Assembly: GCA_023404495.1 (NCBI GenBank)
Contig: JAEYBE010000054.1
Coordinates: 1 to 46,961 of the forward strand
Reading direction: 5' to 3'
Length of the DNA: 46,961 bases
From: Actinomycetes bacterium
Lineage (GTDB): Bacteria; Actinomycetota; Thermoleophilia; Solirubrobacterales; JACPNS01
In this document: positions 7,410 to 19,400 of the stretch, piece by piece
Numbering within the stretch: position 1 is the first letter of the stretch
Layout: every line of letters starts with the position of its first letter
Notes under the pieces: generated by a model
The model's database searches: none
What the model saw: the letters and a program-made list of their open reading frames with translations, nothing else
What the model was told of the DNA's origin: nothing
Translations under genes and position numbers: made by a program

Positions 7410-7426
7410 AAGGAGATATACCGATT
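7410..7426 (+). promoter_or_regulatory. Strong Shine-Dalgarno upstream of the giant gene, possible ATT start
   Basis: AAGGAG at 7410-7415 is followed after 8 nt by ATT (7424-7426), in frame with the giant protein. The nearest ordinary start codons are TTG 7448 and GTG 7451, 32-35 nt from the AAGGAG, and they have no ribosome site of their own. An in-frame TAG at 7376 excludes anything further upstream, and there is no ATG or GTG between. Starting at ATT would give the signal peptide a basic n-region (HRFSARHLVRW). Confidence 0.45.
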
Positions 7427-7447
7427 CACCGCTTCTCGGCACGGCAT

Positions 7448-10400
7448 TTGGTGAGGTGGGCTGCCCATTTCACCGTCGTATTTGCGTTCTTGCTCATCTT
7501 CGCCAGCGGCGCAATCGCCGGGCCGCCGTCCAACGACGATCTCGCCGGCGCGACGGTGATCGGGCCGGGCGTTCCGCTTACGGTGCCAGCGAACAACACG
7601 GATGCCACGCGGCAGTCTGGCGAGCCGCAGTCCGCCGGAAACACCGCACGCACCGTATGGTTCCGCTGGACGCCGAGCAGTTCCGGCGCGGTTTCGGTGG
7701 ATCTCTGCTCCAGCGCAACCAGCACCGACTCCACACTCGCGGTGTACTCGGCGTCGACGACGGGGCCGAGCTTCGGCCAGCTGAACTATGTCTCGTCCGG
7801 TGACGACGGATGCGGCACGAGCAACGCTTCTCTCTCATTTGTCGGCTTTCAAGCAGTCGCCGGAACCAACTACTTCATCCAGGTGGGCAACTACACCGCC
7901 AGCTCGGCGGGTGCTCCCTACCTGCTCCGCGTCGAGGCTGATTCCGACGGTGATTTCGTCGGGGACTCGCGCGACTGGTGCCCCCACGAATCTGGCTACA
8001 CATGGAACAGCGGCTGTACCGAATTCGAGTTGCCGACGATCACGCGCAGCAACCCCTCCGCGTATGTCACAAACTCGACGTCGCAGACGATTTCGGTTGC
8101 GAAAGCGATGGGGGGCGACCACCTTGAAGGCGGCCTCGACAACGGAGGGCTTGCGGCGATATACGGACCGGTCACCCTCACCGGACTCGCGGATGGCTAC
8201 CACACGTTCCGCGTCCGCGAAGTCTCCAGTTCGGGGATTCCCGGGCCATTCGCCTACGTCGACTGGGTAGTGGACACCGTTGCTCCGCAGCTCACCGCGG
8301 CGAGCCCCGCAGACCACTCGAGCTTCAGCGACTGGCGCGTGCCGCTGGACGTCGCCGTCAGCGAATCGAGCTTCACCTTCGACTGCTTGGTGGACGGCGA
8401 GCCGAGCGCCTGTTCGGCGCACACTTACGTCGGCGTGGGCGGCGGGACGCACACGCTCACGCTTCGCGCCACCGACGACGCCGGCAACGTGGGTTCACTG
8501 GTCCGAACGGTGACGGTCTCCGACCCGACCCCGCCGGTGGTCGCGATCAGCTCGCCGGTGAACGGCAGCACCGCGTCGACCGCAGCGGTCCCGACGCTCA
8601 ATTTTACGATCGACGGAGAGGCCCTTCCCGGAGCATGCTCGTTCGATGGCGCTGCGTTCGAGGCCTGCAGCTCGGGCCAGTCGCTCGGGAACCTGCACAA
8701 CCACGCGAGTCACACGGTCGTCGTCCGCGCCAATCCCGACGCCAGTGCGCAAACTAGTTTCACTCTCAACATTCCGGACCCGACCGTCACGTTGATCTCA
8801 CCGCTGAACGGATCCACGCTCCGCTCGGACTCACTGTGGATTTCATACCTCGTGAACGGATTGCCGCCGCTGGGCGGTTCCTGCCGGGTCGACTCCGGAG
8901 ACTGGCAGCCGTGCTTCTTCACCGGCTTGGCGGATGGCCCGCACACTTTGCGCATCGCCGCGAGCTACGGCTTCACCACCGCCAACCACGCCGACGACTA
9001 CCTCGTGCCGCCGATCACGTTCACGGTCCACAACTGGCCGGCAGCACCGACTCTCACGCGCTCGTCGCCGGTCATGAACCCGACTAACTCGACGTCGCAG
9101 ACGTTTTCGATTGACGGTCTCGAACCGGGCGCTCACTTCGAGGGGTCGCTCGACGGTGGGGCGTACTCAACGATCACCAGCGCGCCGACACTCGACGGCC
9201 TCGAGAACGGGGCGCACACTTTCGCGGTTCGGCAGGTTCGCGCCAGCGGCACGCTCGGCGACGTCGCAACCGTCGCCTGGACCGTCGCCGGCGCCTACCC
9301 GCCGGCCCCGACAGTCACGCGGACCGCGCCGACGGAGGACCCGACACCGTCACACAGCCAGACGATCGCGATCGGCGCTCCCGGGCTCGGCGGGACGCTG
9401 CAGGGGTCCCTGGACGGCGAGCCATTCGCTTCGGTGACCGGCGTGATCCAGCTGAGCGGCCTCGCCGACGGCACGCACACCTTCAGCGCGCGGGTCGTCA
9501 ACTCCGCAGGCCTCGCCGGCAACTCGAGAACGATCACCTGGACCGTCGGTTCTCCACCGGGCGGGAGTGTTGTGGCTGTCGCCACGCCGGCCCAGGGCCA
9601 GTCGTTCGACACTCAGCGCGTCGAGCTCGACTTCACTGTAAATAGCTACAACAACCAGAGCGTCCCCTGCACGATCGACGGCTCGCAGAACTACTGCAGC
9701 GACGGTGGGGCCTACACATTCGCGAACGGTCAGCACACGATCGTCTTCCACGGCGCCACCGATGTCAGCCGGACGTTCACAGTCGCTGACACCACCGCGC
9801 CGGTGGTCTCGCTTGTCAACCCGGTAGTGGGCGGCACGATCACCGCCACCTCGATGGCGGTTCGATTCACAGTCGATGGAGTCAGCAGTGTCGGCGGCGA
9901 GTGTTCGTACGACGGGCTCGCCTTCAGCTCGTGCTGGTCGGGCAACCAGATTCCGACGAGCATCGCGAACGGTCCGCACACAATCTCCGTGCGCTCGACC
10001 GATCTTGAGGGGCGCGTCGGTCAGGCGACTGCGTCATTCACGGTTGCCATCGCCAACCCGGTGGTCGTTCCGACCAACCCGGCACCGGGTGGGACGATCG
10101 ACACCAACCGGCTCGACGTCCAGTTCACGCAGGACGGCTTGGCCGGATCGGGCAGGTGCCGGATCGATGGCGGGGCCTTGCGCTGGTGCGGCGGCAACGA
10201 CTCGCTGTTCGACCCGTTCACAGGTCTGACGGCAGGAAGTCACCAACTCGAGATCGTCGTCTACAACGCTCGCAACAACCAGTACACGGCCGGGCCGTTC
10301 TCGTTCACGGTCGCGGACGCGCCGGGTCCGTCCATCCGCGTCAGCTTCCCGACGGAGGGCCAGGTCGTCAACAACTCCATGTTCTCCGCGGCATTCGTCT

Positions 10401-13400
10401 CGATCGACGCCGCGACGCTCAGCTGCACGCTGGACGGCCAGCCGCGCAGTTGCTCCGCGTTCTATGGGTTCCAGGATCCGGTCGGTCTCGCCAACGGCGC
10501 CCACCAACTCGTGATCACGGCGACTGACTCGCTCGGGCAGCAGACCCAGGCGACCCGCAATTTCACCGTCGACGACCACACAGGGCCAGCCGTTTCGATC
10601 TACTCGCCGGAGCCAGGCGACACGCTGGACGACCGCATCGTCAACTTCGGGTGGTCGGCGCTGGAAAACGTCGCGGATACCGATTGCCAGATCGACTCGG
10701 GGACATGGTTCGACTGCGGCCTCAGCTTCACGCGTCGCCTCGAGGACGGCGCGCACACCTTCAGCGTGCGCGCCGAGGATCACGCCGGCAACCAGACCGT
10801 CGAGTCGGTTGCGTTCACGGTCGCCGATACGACCCCGAGCGTCCTTGCGGTCACGTCGCCGGCGGAGGGCTATGTCAGTGCCGCGGCGGTGGTGACGATC
10901 CAGACGACCGTCAGCGGATTCCTGAGCCAGTCACCCGAGTGCACGCTGGACGGCAAGTCCACGAACTGTTACCTGTGGGGCGTGCCACTGCGCAACGGCC
11001 CGCATGTCTTCAAGATGAGCGGCACGGACGACGACGGGGTTCACAAGGAGGTCACGCGACATTTCAGCGTCGACGATCCGGCGCCGCCGACGGTGAAGAT
11101 CACCTCTCCGGCGCCCGGCGCGAAGCTCCCCGCGCCTCCGCAGTACAACTCGGTGAGTTTCGATGCCGACGAGCCGCTCGCCTGGTCGCGTTGCTACATC
11201 GACAACATCCTCACCGCCTGCGGAAGCTCCTACGTCTCCCTCGGCCAGCCGCAGATGGGCAACGGGCCGCATGAGGTGAAGATTCTGGCCTCCGACCAGG
11301 CCGGCAACGTGTCTGTCACCACCTCGAACTTCACGCTCGCCGACAACTACGCGCCTCAGGTGTACATACAGTCACCGGCCGAAGGAAGCACGCTGGCGGA
11401 CTCCTCGCAGACGATGTACTTCTACTACGGGACGAACTACCCCAGCGAATACGTCGACCCGAACCCGGTCTCAGAGTGCAAGCTCGACGACGGCCCGTGG
11501 CAACTCTGTTACTCGTACCAGCGCTGGGCGATGCACCTGAGCAACGGCCCGCACACGGTCTCGGTGAAGGTGACCGACTCGACCGGTCATGTCGGCTCTG
11601 ACACCAAGCACTTCACGGTGGCGGATGTCGACCCGCCGACCGTCTCGATCGGCAGCCCGTCAGAGGGCGAGGTCATCAGCACGTGGTCGATCCCGATCAT
11701 GGTCAGCGCTTCTGGTCAGAGCGAGTTGCGCTGCCGCGTCGACGGCGGACCGCGGAGCTACTGCGACAGCTACTACTGGCCGGTCTCCGAACTGTCTTCG
11801 GGGTCGCATCAGCTGACCGTCGAAGCACTGGACCCGGCGGGCAACCGCGCGACGGCGACACGGGGCTTCGCGGTCGGCGGGGCGGCAGGCGGCGTCGATG
11901 CACAGCCTCAGATTCTTTCGCCGGCCTCCGGCGCGACCGTGGACTCGAACTTCCGGGTCAACTACTCCACCAACCGGTCCGCCGTCGACTACCTCTACGC
12001 CGAAGTCGACGGCGAGTACACCCGCGACCTCAAGATCAACGCCACCGGATGGTGGGTCGGACCGCTCGATGACGGCCAGCACACGATTTCGATCAACGCC
12101 GTCGACAACGACGGAGACTTGAGCAGCGCGGCGGTGACCGTGAACGTCGTCGACGCCGGGCCGCCGAGCGTTGAGATCAGGACCCCGGCAGATGGGGCAA
12201 CCATAGGCGTCTCGCCCCCGCGGGTGCGTTTCTGGGCCGACTCCGACGTCGTCCAGACGGAGTGCAAGGTGGATGCTGGCGCGTACGCGACATGCAACCA
12301 GATGTTCTCCTATCGCCCGAAGGGCCTGGTCAACGGCCAGCACACTGTGACCGTCCGCGTGACGGATGTTGCGGGACACCAGGCAACCGATTCGGTTTCT
12401 TTCACGCTCGCAGACGTGACCCCACCGCAGTTCTCGATCACGACGCCGGCCGACGGCTCGGAGTGGACCTCCACCACGGCGCCCCGCTTGCAGATCGACC
12501 GCCCGGGAGACGACGCCTACAACGATCTCTCCTGCACGCTCAACGGTCAGCCGCTGCTTTCGGCCGGCGGTGACCCCTGCAAGCGCAACATGCGGATCGC
12601 CGGCCTCACGCCCGGCGTCAACGTTCTGGCAGTGACGATGACCGACGGGGTCGGCAACAGCGCGACCCACACGAGCACCTTCACCTACGCCCCTCCAACA
12701 GACACGTCCGTGCCGATCGTCGGCATCATCACTCCGCGCGACGGGTCGACCTTCACTGACAGCGGCCGGGTCGGTGGGACGGTCTCCGTCTCCGACGTCA
12801 ACGCTGACGGCACCGATCAGTACTACTTCACGAACGAGTGCCGCTTCGACGGCGGAACATGGGGCACCTGCACCTTGAGTTCGTACGACCAGTTCGTCTG
12901 GCAGGCGTTCTCGGGCACCCCGTATGTACTCCCGGCCACCAACGGGCCACACACCTTTGAGTTCAGGGCGACCGATCCGGACGGGAATTCCGCTTCCGCG
13001 GCGGCGTACTACGTCGTCGCCGACAGCGCTGCGCCTGTCCTGGCGATCGACGAGCCGGCCTCCGGCAGTTCAGTCGCGGACGGAAACGTGTGGATCTCGT
13101 TCCGGGCCGAGTTCGGGACGAAGAACGAATGCTCTTTCGACGCCGATCTGGCATTCCACGCCTGTCAGACCGAATTCTCGATCGGCTCCACGCGCGACCA
13201 GACCGTCGGCGCCGGCGTCGCGCTCGATCCCGGCGAGCACGAGCTGCGCGTCAGATCGACCGATCCGGCCGGAAATTCGACCTTGCGGTCGACGACCTTC
13301 ACAGTCAACGCGAGCTCTCTGGACACGTCGTTTGCGAGCGGACCCAACGGACTGACGAATCTGAGCGTCCTGCAGTTCACGATCGGGACGGTTCCTGCGG

Positions 13401-16400
13401 ATGCCACCTCTGAATGCCGCGTCGATGCAGGGTCGTGGCAGGCGACGTCCGGAAACGTCCTGACGACCGCCGCGCTCGGCGACGGCCAACACACGATCGG
13501 TTGCCGGGCCGTGACGGCCCTTGGCGACCGTGACGCGTCGCCGGCGGTGCGGCTGGTCACGATCGACACGGTGCCACCGGACACGGGATTCGACAACGTG
13601 CCCGCCGCACTTTCCAACGACGCGACCCCAACCTTCTCGCTCACGGCGTCTGAGTCCTCATCGCAGTTCGAATGCCGGCTGGACGCGGCCGCGTGGAGCG
13701 CCGCCCTGAGTCCGATCACGTTGCCGACGGTTTCTGACGACACGCACACGTTCGAGTGCCGCGCGACGGACCCAGCCGGCAACGTCGATCTGACTCCGGT
13801 CTCGAGGACCTTCACTGTCGACACGATTGCTCCGGTCACGACAATCGCCTCATTCCCGGCGTTCACGAGCAACCCCTATCCGACGTTCACGGTCTCGACC
13901 AGCGAGACGGCCACACGCTACTGCAACGTCGACGGCGGCAACTGGTCGATCTTCGGCGGCACCTCCTACTTCGCGAGCCTCGGCTCAGAGGGATCGCACA
14001 CGGTCACCTGCAAGGCGAGCGACGGAGCGGGCAATCAGGGCTCACCGGTCTCGATAGTCACCACGCTCGACACCTCCCCTCCGAGCGTCGGCTTCTCCAG
14101 CCCCGCCTCCGGCGCAATCGTCGGGGCGGACGTTGTCGTGCAGTTCTCGGCCACGGACCTCCACCTCTCGGGCGTGCAGTGCAAGCTCGATTCCGGTGCG
14201 TACGCCGCCTGCGCGAGTCCGTTCGAGGCTCACGGGATGGCCGACGGACCACACGCCGTAAGCGTGAAAGCAACAGACGCGGCAGGACTGTCAACGACGC
14301 TCACGCTGAACTTCATCGTCGACACCCAGCCGCCGGAGACGACGATCTCGCCGAGTTCGCTCACGCGCGGAACTGACAACACCCCGACCTTCACAATCAC
14401 GTCATCCGAGTCGGTTCAGGACGTCCAGTGCAAGATCGACAGTGGCGCCTGGACCTCGATCGGCAACGCCGCCTACTACTCATCGCGAGACCTCTACTAC
14501 GGCCACAGCTACGAGTTCACGACCCCGGTTCTCGCGGACGGTCAATACGCGATCGCCTGCCGGGCCATCGACCTGGCCGGCAATCCCGATCCGACGCCGG
14601 CAACCACGGAGCGCATCGTCGACACGACGCCTCCGGTGACGTCGTTCACGCAGAAGCCGGCCGCGCTCACCGCCGACGCGCCGGTGGCGTTCGGCGTTTC
14701 CGCGAGCGAGACCGCCGACCACTACAACTGTTCCGGAGCCGGCAGCGGCCAGACGTCGTCCTCGACCTTCACGTTGGACGTCTCCGACGGGCACTACACA
14801 ATCGTCTGCCGCGCCGTCGACCTGGTCGGCCTCGTCGACGCGACCGGCGTCAGCTGGACCTTCGACGTCGACCGCAGCGACCCGGTGCTCTCGATCTCGA
14901 ATCCGGCGCCCGGCGGCACCGGACATCTGCCGTCCGCGCCGGCGCAGTACGAGTTCTCGGTCGACGAGGCGCATCCCGATTCGATCACATGCTGGATCGA
15001 TTCCGCCGCGCCGCAGACCTGCAGCTCGCCCTGGACTCCGCCGACCTCGCTCACGGCGGGCCCGCACACGTTCAACCTGCGCGCGACGGACCTGCTGGGC
15101 AACGAGAGCCTCGCCTCACGCTCGTTCACGATCGATTCGACCAAACCCCAGACGACGTTCAGCGACACGTTGCCGACGCGATTCTCGTCGAGTTACGTCG
15201 AGTTGTGGTTCAGCTCCGACGAGCCGGTAAACGCGTTCTCGTGCACAATCAACGGTCAGCCGGCGACGAGCGGCCAGGTCTCGGGCCAGATCTTCATGGT
15301 CCACGTCGACACTCCGACTTCGGGCCAGTACGTCCTGACCTGCGCGGCCGTGGACCGTGCCGGCAACGTCGACGATTCGCCGGTCAGCGTCGCCTGGACC
15401 ACCGACCGGGATGGCCCGGCGGTTTCGATCACCTCGCCCACGGAGGGGCAGTGGTTCACGTCGGGCGAAGTGTCAGGCACGTTCGCGATCACGGGCAGCG
15501 ATTTTGCGAGCGCAAGCTGCCGCTTCGACAGCGGCGCGGCAGAAAGTTGCGTCGACCACTTCGGCCCCAAGACGCTCGGAGACGGTCCGCACACGCTGCA
15601 GGTGACCGCCTACGACGACCTCGGCAACATGACCGTCGCGTCGCGGCACTTCAACATCGACACCGGTCCCCCCGACACATCGATCAGCGGGCCCTCCGGA
15701 ACGACCGAAAACGCCCACCCGAGCTGGAGCCTCTCCGCGACCGAGCAGTCAGATTTTGAGTGCAGGCTCGACGGCGGCGCTTGGACGACCCTCGACGACT
15801 CCAACTTCGAGCCGGACGACATCACGTCGGGCGCGCACCACATTGACTGCCGCGCGATTGACATCGCCGGCAACGTGGACCCGACGCCGGCCGGCCTCGA
15901 CGTCAACATCGCGCCGCAGGCCCCGACGATCCAGTTCGCGGCGGGCACGGACGGCACGATCTTCCAGACGCCGACGCCGAGGATCGCCTTCACCGTCACC
16001 GATCTGCAGTCCACGAGCTCGACCTGCGTGATCGACGGGAGCGACGAATCGGCCTGCAACTCACCGGTCGACCTGCCGGAGCTCGACGACGGGGAACACA
16101 CTTTCGAGGTTCGCGCCGCAGACTCGTACGGCAACCGCTCGACCGCGCTCGTCACGTTCACGGTCCGCACGCCGGATCTCGTCGCCCGCGCCGGCGACGA
16201 CATTGTCGTGGAGCGCGGACAGCAGGTGACGTTCGATGCCGGCGGATCCTCGCCGCTCGACGCGATCACGTCGTGGACCTGGACATTCCCGACCGGCGCG
16301 CCCGTGCACAGCCAGACGGCCAACCGCACGTTCGGCACCGCCGGTACCTACGAGGTCCAGTTGAGCCTCACCGGACGTGGCCACAAGACCGCGTCTGACA

Positions 16401-19400
16401 GTGTCTCGGTCACGGTCGTGGACCCGCCGCCGGCCAACCGCAACGGCGTGCTCGTCCACGTGGCGAGCTCGGGCAACGACGTCAGCGACGCGAACGTCGG
16501 CGTGCTTCTGCCTGGCGGCTCGAAGGTTGAACAGGTCTCCGACAACTCCGGCTTTGCCCGCTTGAAGAACCTTGACGACGGCTCTTACACCGGCTACATC
16601 GTGAAGCCGGGGTACCAGCCCAAGTCGTTCGCGTTCACCATCGTCGACGGCAACGCCGCCGACGTCGAGGCAGAACTCGTGGCTGGCCAGGGCATCTCCG
16701 CCGAGTTCGGCGAGCCGCGCCAGATGACGCCGGAAGAGCTCGAGGACGCCGGCGTCGACCTCAACGATCCGGCGAACCAGCAGAGCATCGTGTACCAGGT
16801 GTCGCTTGACTTTGACCCGCTGCCGGGTGAGAGCGAGTTCCACATGCCGGTTTACCACATCGAGGGCGTCGGCTACGGCTTCGGCACTGGTGGCGGCGGT
16901 GGCGGTGGCGGCGGCGGAGGTGGCGGAGGCTGCGTGCGCATCAACTTCTCGACCGCTCACTGCGGCACAGGGTCGAACGCGCAGGTCGTCGAGATCATTT
17001 CCAACGGCCCGACGCTGGGGATGATCTCGTTCCCCGTGAAGGCCTCCTTCCTGAAGGAGTTCTTCGACATCTCGTTGGTGATCACGAACCTCGCCGACGC
17101 TCCATTCACCCTCAATCCGGGTTCCGTGACGCTCTCGTTGCCGAGTGGACTCTCGTTGCCCAGTACGGCTGTCGGCCAGTCGCTGACCAAGGCGGTGCCG
17201 TCAATAGCGCCGCACGATTCCGAGACCGTCAACTGGATCGTGCGCGGCGACGAGGAAGGCGAGTACGACCTCTCGGCGCTCTACACCGCGACGCGCCAGC
17301 CGACGGGCGCGACCGATCAGATCCTCGCGACCAACGCAGGCCACCCACTGAAGATCTGGGGCAAGTCCGCCGTGAAGCTGCGCGTGATCGCGGACGACGT
17401 CGCGATGATCCACGAGCCGTACAAGGTCAAGGTCGGCCTTGAGAACGTCTCCGACATCAACGTCTACAACGCGTCGCTGGAGATGCTCAAGGACCAGCTC
17501 CACGGTGCGCTGCTCCAGCCGCGACAGAACGTGTTCAAGTCGACTTCGGTGATCGCTCCGGGGGACACCCTGTGGCTTGACCCGATCATGCTCGTGCCGC
17601 CCTTCTCCGGCGTGCTCGATCTCAGCAGCGACTCGACATTCGTCGCCGAGGTCGGTGGCGGCAAGCCGCAGAAGTGGGTCGAGAGCGAGCCTCGCGAAGA
17701 GCCGCTCGACTTCCACGCCTACGAACTCGGGTCGAAGGTCGTGCTCGACTGGGACCCGGTAGACGGCGCCGACCCCGCCGACTACAAGATCTTCTCGACG
17801 CCGGACGACGAGACGCCGTTCCCAGACACGCCGCTGGCGGCCGACACTCACGCCGCCAACGGCCAGCCGCTCTCCAGCGATGGTTCGCGCGCGATCGTGC
17901 GAAATGCGGAGATGGACGATTTCTACGCCGTGAGCCCGATGGTCGACGGCCACGCCCAGATGAGCCACGCGATGGTCAAGCCCGAACCGGTGCCGGCCAG
18001 CCTCAAGCTCAGCGCCGAAGTCAGCGGTGGCATTTGCGCGCCGAAGAATGACGTCGGATCGCTCGCGCTCAAGTTCACGTCGTCGCTGATCCCGCTGGCC
18101 TCCTACTCGGTGACGATCAACGATGGCACGCCTCAGACGGGAACGATCTCCGGCGATTCGGCGTCTCCGAGCGTCACGTTCACCTCGGCGGGACCGGGCA
18201 AGAACCACGTTGTCGTCACAGTGACCGACGCCGAGGGAACCACCGCGACGAGCGAAGCCGACTGCCCACCGGGTGGAACCGAGGATCCGTCGGGCGGATC
18301 AGGCCCCGCGGCGACGTGCGCCGACGCCTCGCTCACCGCTGGGCCGGCGAAATTGACGGCGTCCTGCTTTGAGCATGTCTCGGCCGATGTCGTGCGCGCG
18401 ACCGGCCAGGTGCGGGTCGCCGGCCTGGACGTGTTTGCCGGCACGATCGACGTCAACACGCGATTGCTGTCGATAAAGGCCACCGGAAATACTCGGGTGC
18501 AGGTCGGGAACATCGTCCTCTACCAGGGCGACTTCGAGTGGAAGCTCACACAGCACCTGCAGTTCACCGCAGTCAAGGGCGGGACGATCAAGGGCTTGCC
18601 GATTGCCGGCGGTATCCAAGTCACGCTCGACGATGCGACATTGACACTAGAGGCAGCGGTTGCGCTTCCGAAGCAACTCGGCGGAATCACCGGCTCCGCG
18701 AAGCTCACGGCCAGCGTCGCGGCCGGATTTGACCCGAGCTCACTGCATATCGAGGCCACCGGCGCGAATCTTGGCGGCAAGTTCACCTTCGGGAAGTTCT
18801 CGCTCGACTGGTCCGACGAGGGCGGCAAGAACACTTGGACGGCGGGTGTCGAGTTCGGCCTGCCGGGAGTTCCGTCGCAGCTGATCGTCGGCGGCAAGAT
18901 CGTCATAGTCGACGGCCGGTTCAACTACGCGCGCATCGAGGCGTCGAACATCAACAAGCCGATCGCGGCTGCGGTATTCCTGCAGCGAATCGGACTCGGC
19001 GTCGGCGTCGACCCGTTCCGTATTGACGGAAACCTCGGGATCACACTCGGTCCGGGATTCAAGGCATTCGGGCGATCCTTCTCGGCGGTCTCGCTGGACG
19101 GCTACGCGAGCATCTCGCTCGGCTCCACCCAGGTGTACGTCGTCAAGGGGGACGCGAAGGTCGTTGATGTGCCGCTCGCCAGTGCGGAAGTGTCCTACTC
19201 CACGCGCGATGGCGCGGCCTTCAAGGGCAGCTTCGGTATGGAGAAGGACCTGAAGGTCGGAAAGATCAAGGCCAAGGTCGACGTTGACGGAAAATTCAAG
19301 AACACGAACCTCTTCTACGCGCACGGTAGTGGCGAACTGAGCATCCCCGGCTGGTCTTACGGCGGAGAAGGGATCATCTCGAACCTCGGCGTCGGCGCGT

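Noticed and set aside
7410..7423. AAGGAGATATACC resembles the ribosome site of common expression vectors
   Set aside because: Only 13 bases match and the flanks are unlike vector sequence; vector contamination is not supported.
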